NCBI RefSeq assembly: GCF_000058485.1
Contig: NC_008278.1
Coordinates: 4,582,962-4,646,961, forward strand
DNA: 64,000 nt
Source: Frankia alni ACN14a
Lineage (GTDB): Bacteria; Actinomycetota; Actinomycetes; Frankiales; Frankiaceae
Reading direction: 5' to 3'
Position 1 is the first letter of the stretch; every line of letters starts with the position of its first letter. The translations under genes and the position numbers were made by a program. The notes below the pieces were generated by a model. It was not told the origin of the DNA and made no database searches. It saw only the letters and a program-made list of their open reading frames with translations. Shown in pieces: positions 43,855-52,366 of this stretch.

Positions 43855-44321
43855 GGCGCGGTGGACGGCACGGTCGACGGCCTGGTGGACGGCACGGTGG
43901 ACGGCACGGCGGCCAGGACGGCGCGGTCCTCGTCGTCGGTACCGGCGAGGGGCCCGCGGCGCACCATCGCCGCGAACCCGTCGTCCGGGCTCATCAGGGT
44001 CAGCGCATACAACCGGCCCGGTCCCGTGTTGGTGATGTGGTGCAGGGACGTGGGCGGAAGCACCAGCGTGCCGCCGGCGGCGACGGCGACCTCGGTGCCG
44101 TCGCAGACGGCCACCCCGTGCCCGCGCAGGAACACGAACAGCTCGGTGGACGCCGGATGACTGTTGGGCGGCTGCGCCCCGCCGACGTCCCAGGACTCCA
44201 GGATGACGGTGACCGGCGAGACCTCCGGCCCGGCGAGCACGCCGAGGCGCACGGTGTCCCCGGCGCTGATGTGGTGCATCTCCAGGGCGTCCGGGGTGAT
44301 CAGGATCGGGGTGGTCGGCAC
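43851..44321 (-). CDS. Small cupin-domain protein
   Basis: A 156-residue single cupin. VILESWDVGGAQPPNSHPAS, ELFVFLRGHGVAVCDG and LPPTSLHHITNTGPG are the two cupin motifs, with the histidines kept (His in NSHP and HH). It may be a metal-dependent isomerase, dioxygenase or sensor in the pathway. The C-terminal 18 residues are a short (VPST)n tail from a repeated DNA unit. GTG at 44321 lies four bases after the isochorismatase stop. Confidence 0.82.
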   Translation of the reverse strand: MPTTPILITPDALEMHHISAGDTVRLGVLAGPEVSPVTVILESWDVGGAQPPNSHPASTELFVFLRGHGVAVCDGTEVAVAAGGTLVLPPTSLHHITNTGPGRLYALTLMSPDDGFAAMVRRGPLAGTDDEDRAVLAAVPSTVPSTRPSTVPSTAP

Positions 44322-44325
44322 GGCT

Positions 44326-45132
44326 TCACCCCTGCCCGGCGGACTCGGCGAAAGCGACGGGATCGACGGGATCAGCGAGGGAGTCGGTGAACGACGCCGA
44401 GGAGGCGACGAACCCGAAGCACTGGGCGACGTTGTAGACGGTGGCGTCGTGGCAGAACGGCGGTGACGTGGTCGCTGCACAGTCCTCGAGCAGCACGACG
44501 TCGTAGCCGAGGCAGGCCGCGTCGGTCAGGGTGGCCAGCACGCACTGGTCGGAGTTCACTCCGGCGAACAGCAGCGTCGTCACCATGAGGTTGCGCAGCA
44601 CGGCGTCCAGCGGCGTGTCGAAGAAGCCGCTCATCCGGTACTTGTCGACGTGCACGTCGCCGGGCTGCGCCGCGAGCTCGTCGACGATCGCCGCCGACCA
44701 GCTACCGGCCTGCAGCGTCGGGCTGCCGCCGGGGCGGGCCGGCGCGCCGATGCCGCCGCTGGCCCCGTCCGGGTTGTAGACGTGCAGCACGCCGGGCGGC
44801 AGGTTCGCCGCGTCCGGCCGGTTGCCCCAGTTCAGCCAGACGACGGCGACGCCGGCGGCGCGCAGCACCGGCAGGACCCGGCGTAGCGGTGCGATGGGCC
44901 GGCGCGCCGGGGTGATGTCGACGCCGATCGAGGCGAGCCAGCCGTCGGGATGGCAGAAGTCGTTCTGCATGTCGACGACGACGACGGCGGTGCGGGTCAG
45001 GTCGAGGGTGAGCCGCTGCGGGCGGGCGTCGACGGTGACCGGCAGCGGCGCGACCGGGGCGCGGCGCAGATCGACGTGTTCGGACGACACCGCCCACGAG
45101 TTCCGGGGGCCACCCAGCCGGATGTTGACCAC
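44326..45132 (-). CDS. Isochorismatase-family cysteine amidohydrolase
   Basis: A 268-residue enzyme with the full catalytic triad: Asp54 in VVVVDMQNDFC, Lys164 in HVDKYRMSGF and Cys197 in AGVNSDQCVLATL. This branch contains N-carbamoylsarcosine amidase, biuret hydrolase and ureidoacrylate hydrolase RutB, all of which release carbamate or ammonia from a ureido group. GTG at 45132 was chosen; upstream codons come from a repetitive intergenic stretch. It is the first gene of the five-gene leftward operon. Confidence 0.85.
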   Translation of the reverse strand: MVNIRLGGPRNSWAVSSEHVDLRRAPVAPLPVTVDARPQRLTLDLTRTAVVVVDMQNDFCHPDGWLASIGVDITPARRPIAPLRRVLPVLRAAGVAVVWLNWGNRPDAANLPPGVLHVYNPDGASGGIGAPARPGGSPTLQAGSWSAAIVDELAAQPGDVHVDKYRMSGFFDTPLDAVLRNLMVTTLLFAGVNSDQCVLATLTDAACLGYDVVLLEDCAATTSPPFCHDATVYNVAQCFGFVASSASFTDSLADPVDPVAFAESAGQG

Positions 45133-45401
45133 GCGAACATCCTGCGGCCGGCCGTTTGCCGCGGCATTACCGAGCCGTTGCGGCCCGGTGGCGACCGCCC
45201 TGGGCGCCGACCCGATCGCGATGCTTGCCCGGGATGCCAGCTCGGGATGCCAGCCCGGCAGCTCGGGAGGCCAGCCAGCGACGCCCGCCCACGACGCCCG
45301 CCCGCGATGCCGGTGGGCGTCGCGGCTACCCGATGCGGCCAGGGATGCGCTGGTCACGACGGTAACGACGCCGACATCGGGGCGTGGCAGGGTTCCGGCC
45401 C
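45133..45401. other. Repeat-containing divergent promoter region
   Basis: 269 bases between the isochorismatase operon and the formamidase operon. It contains direct repeats of CGGGATGCCAGC (45230-45255) with a related GGAGGCCAGCC and two copies of ACGCCCGCC, so part of it looks tandemly expanded. Both promoters must lie here. No gene. Confidence 0.55.
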
Positions 45402-46553
45402 GTGACTGTCTTGCACAGCGGCATCGGGGTCCCGGCGGGCGAGCCCTACCTGCCGTCCCGGCCGGACGAGGTCTGGTGGGGGCTGCTGCCGAACGCGGCG
45501 AGCCGACCGGTGCTGACCGTGCCCTCCGGGCAGGCCGTCCGCATCGACACGATCAGCCACGAGGGCCTGCTCGCCGACCAGGGCGGCGATCCGCGGGCCT
45601 TCTTCGGCGCCGCGGGCATTCCGGCCGACGCGCTGCTCGACGACGTACTGGCGCTGGCGGGCAGCGGCCGACGCCACCAGCCCGACGTCGCCGGCCCGCA
45701 CGTGGTCACCGGCCCGGTGGCCGTGGCCGGGGCCCGGCCGGGGGACGTCCTGGAGGTCGAGGTGCTCGACCTGGTCCGCCGGGCCCCCTACGGGGTGATC
45801 AGCAACCGGCACGGACGGGGGGCGCTGCCCGGCGAGATGCCGATCGCGCCGCCGGGCCTGCCGCCCGGGGCCGCGGTGCCGCCGGTGTGCCTGGTCGCGC
45901 ACACCCGCGGCGAGGCCGGGGTGCTGCCCGTGGGCGACGGCCGCGAGATCCGTTTCCCGCTGCGCCCCTTCCTCGGGATCATGGGGGTCGCGGTCGCGAC
46001 GACCGGACCGGTCCACTCGGTGCCGCCCGGGCCGCACGGCGGCAACCTCGACATCCGCCACCTCGGCGTCGGCGCCCGTCTCTACCTGCCCGTCCAGGTC
46101 CCGGACGCGCTGTTCTACGCCGGGGATCCGCACTTCGCCCAGGGCGACGGCGAGGTGGCGCTCACCGCGTTCGAGGCACCGCTGCGCGCCCTGCTGCGCC
46201 TGACCGTGCACTCCGACGAGTCCGTGCGCCGCACCGCCGGAGCCCTGAGCGCGCCGTGGGCGCAGACCGACGCGCTGCACATCGTCGCCGGGCTCGACCC
46301 GGACCTCGGCGAGGCGATGCGCGCGGCCACCCGCAACGCCGTGGCGTTCCTGCGTGAACGGTTCGCGCTGCCGCCGCAGGTCGCCCTGGCCTACCTGTCC
46401 GCCGCCGGCGACTTCGCGGTGAGCCAGGTCGTCGACCAGGTCGTCGGCGTGCACTGCTGCATCCGCCGTGACGACCTGCGCGGACTGGACGGATCCAAGG
46501 GGCCGGGCGGGCGGGACGGATTGGACGGACCGGACGGCGACATCAGCGGATGA
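45402..46553 (+). CDS. Acetamidase/formamidase-family protein
   Basis: A 383-residue protein of the FmdA/AmdA family. RPDEVWWGLLP, VTGPVAVAGARPGDVLEVEVLD, GGNLDIRHLGVGARLYLPV and YAGDPHFAQGDGEVALTAFE are the conserved metal-site segments. It hydrolyses short amides such as formamide to acid and ammonia. The C-terminal 25 residues are Gly/Asp-rich. GTG at 45402 has AGGG upstream; GTG at 45384 is an alternative. It heads a rightward operon divergent from the isochorismatase operon. Confidence 0.87.
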   Translation: MTVLHSGIGVPAGEPYLPSRPDEVWWGLLPNAASRPVLTVPSGQAVRIDTISHEGLLADQGGDPRAFFGAAGIPADALLDDVLALAGSGRRHQPDVAGPHVVTGPVAVAGARPGDVLEVEVLDLVRRAPYGVISNRHGRGALPGEMPIAPPGLPPGAAVPPVCLVAHTRGEAGVLPVGDGREIRFPLRPFLGIMGVAVATTGPVHSVPPGPHGGNLDIRHLGVGARLYLPVQVPDALFYAGDPHFAQGDGEVALTAFEAPLRALLRLTVHSDESVRRTAGALSAPWAQTDALHIVAGLDPDLGEAMRAATRNAVAFLRERFALPPQVALAYLSAAGDFAVSQVVDQVVGVHCCIRRDDLRGLDGSKGPGGRDGLDGPDGDISG

Positions 46554-46617
46554 GACGACGCGGCAGCGGATACCCTCGGCTTCTGAGCGGTTCCGCGGGC
46601 GTCGGAAGGTGGTCCGG

Positions 46618-47349
46618 GTGGCGATGGCCGAGCAGGTCGAGGTGCCGCTGCTGCGCGGGCTGATCGGGCAGGCGCTGCGGCGCCGCCGGCTGGCCCAGCA
46701 ACGCACCCTGCGCGACGTCGCGGCGGCGGCGCTGGTGTCGACGCCCTACCTGTCCGAGATCGAACGGGGCCGCAAGGAGGCCTCCTCGGAGATCCTCGCG
46801 GCGATCTGCCGCGCGCTCGGCGTGCGCCTGACGGACCTGCTCGACGAGGTACGCCTCGAACTCGCCCGCGTCGAGCCCGAGATCGCCCCCGCCGCGCCGC
46901 CCGCCCCGCCGGCCGAGGTCGGCCAGCCGATCACCGCGCAGCTGAGCGTCTCGCGCCCTTCGTGGGCGTCACTCCCGTTCCAACCCCGTGCCGCGGCGGG
47001 CGGCCTGCTCGCGGGGGACGGTCTACTCGCGGGGGACGAGGCGGCGATCTGGGACGGCGACGGCACCGTCACCGGTCCGGGGCTCGCCTCGTCGGCGCAC
47101 CAGCACGGCGTGTCGCCGAACCTGGGGCTCTCGGCCGGGTACGAGGCCGTGCTTGGCGCGGGCCGGGTCGTCGTGCCGGCCGGCGCGCGGGTCGGCCGCC
47201 GTTCCTCCCCCGGGTGCGCCGCCGGAGCAATCCGCGCCGCCCGCCGCGGGCTCCCCGTCTGTGCCGGCCGGCCCGGCGGGCCGACGAACCCACGGCCTGT
47301 GGGCGGGCCGACCGTCCGCCGGTCGGCTTCGGTCGTCCTCGCAGGCTGA
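46618..47349 (+). CDS. XRE-family regulator, ClgR-like
   Basis: A 243-residue protein. Residues 8-75 are an HTH_3 domain (LLRGLIGQALRRRRLAQQR, then LVSTPYLSEIERGRKEASSE and AAICRALGVRLTDLLDE) that closely resembles ClgR, the activator of clp protease genes. ClgR is normally 110-150 residues; the extra 130 residues here are Ala/Gly/Pro-rich with a duplicated LLAGDGLLAGD segment and may be disordered. It may regulate the operon it sits in, or the clpP pair about 2 kb away. GTG at 46618 follows GAAGG; ATG 46624 is the alternative. Confidence 0.75.
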   Translation: MAMAEQVEVPLLRGLIGQALRRRRLAQQRTLRDVAAAALVSTPYLSEIERGRKEASSEILAAICRALGVRLTDLLDEVRLELARVEPEIAPAAPPAPPAEVGQPITAQLSVSRPSWASLPFQPRAAAGGLLAGDGLLAGDEAAIWDGDGTVTGPGLASSAHQHGVSPNLGLSAGYEAVLGAGRVVVPAGARVGRRSSPGCAAGAIRAARRGLPVCAGRPGGPTNPRPVGGPTVRRSASVVLAG

Positions 47350-47374
47350 CCGTCGGACACCCCGGGAGGGCGGC

Positions 47375-48460
47375 ATGCGGTTCCTGGTCATCACCCTGAT
47401 TGTTCATCGGCCGGACCCGGTCACCGGCATCACGCCGTCCGCCCGGGACCGGTTGCGCGAGGTGGTCGACAGCGCGGTGCTCGCCGAGGAGCTGGGTTTC
47501 GACGGGTTCGGCGTCGGTGAGCGGCACGAACGGCCGTTCATCTCCTCCTCGCCGCCGGTCGTGCTCAGCCACCTCGCGGCCCGCACCTCGCGCATCCGGC
47601 TGTTCACCGCGGTGACGACCCTGAGCCTGCTGGACCCGGTGCGCGCGTACGAGGACTACGCCACCCTCGACAACCTCTCCGACGGCCGCCTCGAACTGAT
47701 CATCGGCAAGGGCAACGGCACGGCGCAGCGGGAGCTGTTCAACGTCACCCCCGAGGACCAGTGGGACCGCAACGCCGAGTCCTACGAGCTGTTCCGCCAG
47801 ATCTGGCGGCAGGACACGATCACCGCGCAGCCACGCTACCGGCCCGCGCTGCACGAGGCCGAGGTCTGGCCGCGCCCGTACCAGCAGCCGATCCGGGTCT
47901 GGCACGGCAGCGCCACCAGCCGGGAATCGGTGGACCTCGCCGCCCGCTACGGCGACCCGCTGTTCTCCGCCAACGTCACCAACCCGATCGAGCCCTACGC
48001 CGAGCTGGTCCACTACTACCGGCAGCGCTGGGCGGAGTACGGCCACGACCCGGCGCTGGCCGCGGTCGGCGCCGGCACGGCCGGTTTCCACGTGGCCCCC
48101 CGCTCGCAGGACGCCGTGGCCGCCTACGCGCCTGTGTTCGCCGGGCAGCTCGCCTTCCAACGTTCGATGGGGATGGAGCCGGTGTTCCCGACCCTCGAGG
48201 ACTTCATCGAACGCAGCTCCGCGCTGATCGGCAGCCCCCAGCAGATCATCGACAAGGTCCACCGCTACCACGAGCAGTTCGGCCACAGCGTGCTGCACCT
48301 GCACGCCGAGGCCGGCGGCCTGCCCCCCGCCGAGCACCGCGCGAGCCTCGAGCTTTTCCAGTCCGAGGTCGCCCCGGCACTACGCCGCACCATCCCCGAC
48401 CCGCCGTGGCCCTGGGCGCCGGTCCTGCCCGAGGCAGCCGTGACCGCGGCCGCGGACTGA
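47375..48460 (+). CDS. LLM-class flavin-dependent monooxygenase, second copy
   Basis: A 361-residue luciferase-like barrel. FDGFGVGERHERPFISSS, IRLFTAVTTLSLLDPVRAYED and RLELIIGKGNGTAQRELF are the flavin-site motifs, and RVWHGSATSRESVDLAARYG is the later phosphate-binding region. It differs strongly from the LLM gene at 39354, so the two act on different substrates or steps. GGGAGGG precedes ATG 47375. It is the third gene of the formamidase operon. Confidence 0.87.
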   Translation: MRFLVITLIVHRPDPVTGITPSARDRLREVVDSAVLAEELGFDGFGVGERHERPFISSSPPVVLSHLAARTSRIRLFTAVTTLSLLDPVRAYEDYATLDNLSDGRLELIIGKGNGTAQRELFNVTPEDQWDRNAESYELFRQIWRQDTITAQPRYRPALHEAEVWPRPYQQPIRVWHGSATSRESVDLAARYGDPLFSANVTNPIEPYAELVHYYRQRWAEYGHDPALAAVGAGTAGFHVAPRSQDAVAAYAPVFAGQLAFQRSMGMEPVFPTLEDFIERSSALIGSPQQIIDKVHRYHEQFGHSVLHLHAEAGGLPPAEHRASLELFQSEVAPALRRTIPDPPWPWAPVLPEAAVTAAAD

Positions 48461-48552
48461 CCTGAGCGTCGGCGTCGAACCCTCCACAGCGGCGGTTGGC
48501 GCCGGTGGGGAGTCAGAGGTCTCCGTAGCGCGTTGTCGATCGTCGATGACCT

Positions 48553-48870
48553 TCACAGCCGCCGGACGCGCAGCACGCAGGTCAACATCGGCAGGGCGCT
48601 GCCTGGCAGGGCACGGACGGCCGGCAGTGCGCGGCGCAGTTCGGTCAGCATCGCCGGGTCGGGCTCGACCGCGATGACGTCGGCGCCCAGCGCGAGCAGC
48701 GTGGCGGTCAGCTTGCCGGTTCCAGCGCCGAGATCGAGCACGCGCGGACCGGGCGCGCGCCCGAGCGCCCACCGCACCGCCGCCTGGGCGTAGTCCGGGC
48801 GGTGCTCGGCGTACGCCACCGCCGCGGCGCCGAACGACGAGCCGAGAGGTGGCCGGCCATCCTGGTCCAC
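48553..48870 (-). pseudogene. Fragment of a class I methyltransferase gene
   Basis: The first 95 codons match a type-11 methyltransferase start: FGAAAVAYAEHRPDYA, then VLDLGAGTGKLTATLL and VIAVEPDPAM. After PGSA, where intact relatives continue for another 150 residues, the frame goes into unrelated sequence and stops. The SAM-binding part alone cannot be a working enzyme. This is a truncated gene. Confidence 0.75.
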
Positions 48871-48939
48871 ACGATCACCCTAGCGGTGCTGCCGAATCGA
48901 GGCGCCGAAACTCGGTGGTCCGGGCGCTCGCACTTCATC

Positions 48940-49217
48940 TTCGTGTCCACCGGCAGTGTGCAGCGCGGCTCCAACGCCGCTGCCGCGCCACGCACCTGCC
49001 CAGGCTGGCGAGACACATCCACCGCCGCGTCGAACTCCCCCGGCAGGAGATCGTAGGTGGCCGGATCGCGACGATCACCGCGAACCAGCTGCACACCCTC
49101 GGCGGCCTCACCCGACTCACCACGGGCCAGGCACACCACGTTGTCACCCTCGTCGCGCGCCGCCTCGGCCACAGCCCGACCGAGCCAGGCGGTACCACCC
49201 AGGACGAGCAGTCTCAT
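48940..49217 (-). pseudogene. Fragment of an NAD-dependent epimerase/reductase gene
   Basis: ATG 49217 begins MRLLVLGGTAWLGRAVAEAA, an intact Rossmann start of the extended SDR family, continuing through GDRRDPATYDLL and FDAAVDVSRQPGQVRGA. After about 90 residues homology ends and the frame runs into the head of the neighbouring methyltransferase fragment in another frame. More than two thirds of the gene is missing. Confidence 0.75.
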
Positions 49218-49344
49218 GGCACACATTCCACTGCGCGATGATCCGTGGCATTACCAGATTCCGCGGTCGTCGAACGAACGGTCCTTCTCAAGCGCCTGTC
49301 ACCACAACCTACGATCAATCTGGAAACCTAGATTCAGGACACCG

Positions 49345-49390
49345 CCCGGTGATCCGACCTGACGGGATGATCCGCGGTCGGATCACCGGG
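49345..49390. terminator. Long hairpin at the end of the clpP operon
   Basis: CCCGGTGATCCGACC (49345-49359) and GGTCGGATCACCGGG (49376-49390) are perfect 15-base complements around a 16-base loop, seven bases past the clpP stop on the minus strand. No U-run follows. It is a strong candidate for transcription termination or 3'-end protection. Confidence 0.75.
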
Positions 49391-49396
49391 GTGAGG

Positions 49397-50062
49397 TCAC
49401 GCCGCGCCGGTTACGGGGCGGACCGTGGTCGACTTGCGGCTGGTGATGACGTCGTCGACGAGGCCGTACTCCTTGGCCTCGGCGGCGCTGAAGATCTTGT
49501 CGCGTTCGGTGTCGCGGCGGATCTCGGTCTCGCTGCGGCCGGTGTGCCGGGCGAGCAGGGTCTCCTGCAGGGCGCGGACGCGCAGGATCTCGCGGGCCTG
49601 GATCTCCAGGTCGCTGGACTGGCCCTCCCCCTGCGCCGACGGCTGGTGGATCAGGATCCGGCTGTTCTCCAGCGCGAACCGCTTGCCCGGCGTCCCCGCC
49701 GCCAGCAGCACCGCCGCCGCCGACGCCGCCTGCCCCATGCAGATCGTCGAGATGTCCGGCCGCACGAACTGCATCGTGTCGTAGATCGCCGTCAACGACG
49801 TGAACGACCCACCCGGCGAGTTGATGTAGATCGAGATGTCCCGGTCCGGATCCTCCGACTCCAGGAACAGCAACTGCGCCATCACGTCGTTCGCCGACAC
49901 ATCGTCGACCTGCACGCCGAGGAAGACGATCCGCTCCTTGAGCAGCTTCGAGTACGGGTCCATGCCGTACTCGCCGCGCGACGTCCGCTCCACGATGTTG
50001 GGCAGGACATGGCGGGCGGACGGCGCGCCGCCGCCCGCGTGGATCGGCCGGGCGGCGGTCAT
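49397..50062 (-). CDS. clpP: ClpP protease subunit (second of pair)
   Basis: A 221-residue ClpP with the complete triad: Ser114 ([12 protein letters not shown]), His139 (ILIHQPSAQ) and Asp188 (TERDKIFSA). The handle motif [10 protein letters not shown] and [17 protein letters not shown] are present. ClpP forms a 14-subunit barrel that degrades unfolded proteins fed by ClpX/ClpC. The ATG overlaps the stop of the other clpP gene by four bases. No clpX is beside it, so this is probably an accessory clpP pair and not the main clpP1P2-clpX locus. It could form a mixed barrel with its partner. Confidence 0.92.
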   Translation of the reverse strand: MTAARPIHAGGGAPSARHVLPNIVERTSRGEYGMDPYSKLLKERIVFLGVQVDDVSANDVMAQLLFLESEDPDRDISIYINSPGGSFTSLTAIYDTMQFVRPDISTICMGQAASAAAVLLAAGTPGKRFALENSRILIHQPSAQGEGQSSDLEIQAREILRVRALQETLLARHTGRSETEIRRDTERDKIFSAAEAKEYGLVDDVITSRKSTTVRPVTGAA

Positions 50063-50769
50063 CGGGCGCTCCCCGCCGGGCCGAAGCCGGTGCGGCCGGC
50101 CGCGCGGCGCGGGCCGATCCCGGCACCGCCGACGCCGCTGGGCACCTGGTCGGCCCGTTCGACGACGTGGTCGACCAGCCCGTAGTCGCGGGCCTCCTCG
50201 GCGGTGAACCACCGGTCGCGGTCGGAGTCGGCCTCGATCTGCTCGACGGTCTGGCCGCTGTGGAAGGCGATGCGCTGCTGCAGCGTCCGCTTCGTGTACA
50301 GCATCTGCTCGGCCTGGATGGAGATGTCCGCGGCCGTGCCGCCGATGCCCCCGTGCGGCTGGTGCATCATGATCCGGGCGTGCGGGAGGGCGTACCGCTT
50401 GCCGGCGGCACCGGCGCAGAGCAGGAACTGGCCCATCGAACCGGCGAAGCCGAGAGCGACGGTGGCCACGTCGTTGCCGACGTACTGCATCGTGTCGTAG
50501 ATCGCCATGCCGGCGCTCACCGAACCGCCCGGCGAGTTGATGTAGAGGTGGATGTCCGAGGTCGGATCCTCCGCGGCCAGCAGCAGCAGCTTCGCGCTGA
50601 TCGCGTTGGCGACGGCGTCCTCCACCACGGCGCCGAGGAAGACGATGCGGTTCTCCAGCAGGCGACCGAACACCTGGTCGTCGCCGGTGGCGGCGCCGCC
50701 GGCCTGGGCGGCCGGGCCTCGGGCCCGGCCAATGCCGGGCCCCGCGTGCGCCGTCGATGTTTCGATCAT
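50059..50769 (-). CDS. clpP: ClpP protease subunit (first of pair)
   Basis: A 236-residue ClpP with Ser111 ([12 protein letters not shown]), His136 ([10 protein letters not shown]) and Asp185 ([10 protein letters not shown]), so it looks active. The N-terminal 30 residues are an Ala/Gly-rich propeptide-like tail and the C-terminal 30 residues are longer than usual. GGGAGGA lies eight bases before ATG 50769. The gene is translationally coupled to the second clpP, and the MerR-type gene 225 bases upstream on the same strand is a likely regulator. Confidence 0.92.
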   Translation of the reverse strand: MIETSTAHAGPGIGRARGPAAQAGGAATGDDQVFGRLLENRIVFLGAVVEDAVANAISAKLLLLAAEDPTSDIHLYINSPGGSVSAGMAIYDTMQYVGNDVATVALGFAGSMGQFLLCAGAAGKRYALPHARIMMHQPHGGIGGTAADISIQAEQMLYTKRTLQQRIAFHSGQTVEQIEADSDRDRWFTAEEARDYGLVDHVVERADQVPSGVGGAGIGPRRAAGRTGFGPAGSAR

Positions 50770-50993
50770 GAGACGTGTCCTCCCGCCGGCCGGGTCGGGA
50801 CTCGTCGCGCACGACGAGAAGCCGGCCCTTCCAGGGTCACCGGAAAAGCCGCCGCCGGACCGGCGGTCTGCCTGCGGCAGATCTGCTCCTGGCAGACAGG
50901 CCTCAGTGCGGCCCGCACCACGGCCGCCGCATCCCTCACCCAACGTCCCGGGCCGGGCCGGGCCAGCGCCCCGCGCTGACAGCGGCCAGCGCG

Positions 50994-51551
50994 TCAGCGG
51001 TCGTCGCCGCCGAGCGGGTCGTCGAGGAAGTCGAGGAACGAGTCGTCGAGGTCCGGCCGACCGCCGGCGAGTCCCGGGGCCGGACCACTGCGATCGGATC
51101 CGTCCGCGTCGCCGTCGGTCCGCAGGGACCGGGCCGTGTCGTCCCGCAGACCGATCATGAAGTCCTCGGCGAGGCGGACCTGCTCCTGCAGCGAGGCGAG
51201 CTTCTCCTCGGCCAGGGTGACCCAGGTCTGCAGCCGGTCGTGCAGCTCGGCGCGAAGCTGCGGAGGAAGCCCCGGCTGCGCCATCCGCTCACGCAGAGTG
51301 AGCAGCGAACGCATCTCCTCCACCGTGAAACCCAGGGGCTTCATCTTCTTGATCAGAAAGAATCGATCGAGGGCATCGTCGTCATAGAGCGGAAAACCGC
51401 CCTCCGAGCGGCCCACGGCGACGAGGAGGCCAGCCTCCTCGTAGAACCGGGCGGTACGCAGGGACAAGGTCACCAGGGTGGCGACGTCACCGATCTCGTA
51501 GCGCCCGTCGCGGGCGTCGGCGGAAGACCTGGCGCTGCTGGTTGTGGACAA
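50994..51551 (-). CDS. MerR-family regulator next to clpP, TTG start
   Basis: A 185-residue protein. Residues 18-85 are a MerR winged helix: [27 protein letters not shown] and [21 protein letters not shown] dimerisation coiled coil follows ([30 protein letters not shown]). No metal-binding cysteines are present in the C-terminal tail, which is Asp-rich. The TTG start at 51551 (TTG TCC ACA ACC) is supported by AAGGG five bases upstream and by the same arrangement in the paralogue at 51932. Confidence 0.8.
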   Translation of the reverse strand: MSTTSSARSSADARDGRYEIGDVATLVTLSLRTARFYEEAGLLVAVGRSEGGFPLYDDDALDRFFLIKKMKPLGFTVEEMRSLLTLRERMAQPGLPPQLRAELHDRLQTWVTLAEEKLASLQEQVRLAEDFMIGLRDDTARSLRTDGDADGSDRSGPAPGLAGGRPDLDDSFLDFLDDPLGGDDR

Positions 51552-51931
51552 TTCAACCCTTATCAGGTGAGCTTGGCGGCTGGTGTTCAGATATCTAGCG
51601 TCTACGCGTGGGCAATCCGCGGCTACACACAAGCGGTAAAGATCTGGTAATCCCTGCCCCACCGTGCGTCCCCGCCGAGGCCGGCTCCCCGAGGCCCCGC
51701 GCGCGATCTTCCGTAGCCGAGACCGGGGCGGGGCCGCGGCGAGCGTCGGCACACTGTCCGAACCCGTCGGATCCAGCGCCAGCCGGAGTGCACCGGAGCC
51801 CGCTCCGTCGCGCTGTGTAGCCGGAACATCCGGCGGGCCGATGTGCCCCACCGACCTACCGTAGCCGCTGACCTGGCACTACACGCCCAGGCGCGGCCGG
51901 CCGCCGAACCGGAGGGACGCCTAGCGCTGGG
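51552..51931. other. Gap between the two MerR-type genes
   Basis: 380 bases with no credible gene. The first 100 bases (51552-51650) are markedly AT-richer than the surroundings and include CAGATATCTAG, so the promoter of the MerR/clpP genes is probably there. Confidence 0.5.
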
Positions 51932-52366
51932 TCACGCTGATCTGTCGGCGTCGCCGTGCAGGCCGATGACGAAGTCCTCGGCGACGCCGGCCTGCTGGCG
52001 CAGGGTGGCGAGCTTCTCCTCGGCCAGCACGACCCAGGTGCGCAGCAACTCGCGCAGCTCGGCCCGACGGGCGTCGGAGATCTTCGGGTCGGACAGCTCG
52101 TCACGGACGGACAGCAGCGAGCGCATCTCCTCGAGCGTGAATCCGAGGGATTTCATCTTCTTGATGACCAACAGCCGGTCGACGGCCTCGTCGCCGTAAA
52201 GGCGGAAACCGCCCGGCGTACGGCCGGCGGTCGTGAGCAGCCCGGCCTCCTCGTAGTACCGGACCGTGCGCAACGAGAGCCCGACCCGCTCGGCCACCTC
52301 ACCTATCTGATACGTGGTTCCGCGGGCCGCACGGAGCGCGGATGGATCGCGACGCGTCGTGGACAA
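51932..52366 (-). CDS. MerR-family regulator, paralogue, TTG start
   Basis: A 144-residue protein closely related to the one at 50994: YQIGEVAERVGLSLRTVRYY, EEAGLLTTAGR, RLYGDEAVDRLLVIKKMKSL, EEMRSLLSVRDELSDPK and VVLAEEKLATLRQQAGVAED line up without gaps. It lacks the acidic C-terminal tail of its relative. TTG at 52366 follows GAGGG by five bases and is again followed by TCC-ACG-ACG. Two related regulators in a row suggest they act on overlapping sites or form heterodimers. Confidence 0.8.
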   Translation of the reverse strand: MSTTRRDPSALRAARGTTYQIGEVAERVGLSLRTVRYYEEAGLLTTAGRTPGGFRLYGDEAVDRLLVIKKMKSLGFTLEEMRSLLSVRDELSDPKISDARRAELRELLRTWVVLAEEKLATLRQQAGVAEDFVIGLHGDADRSA

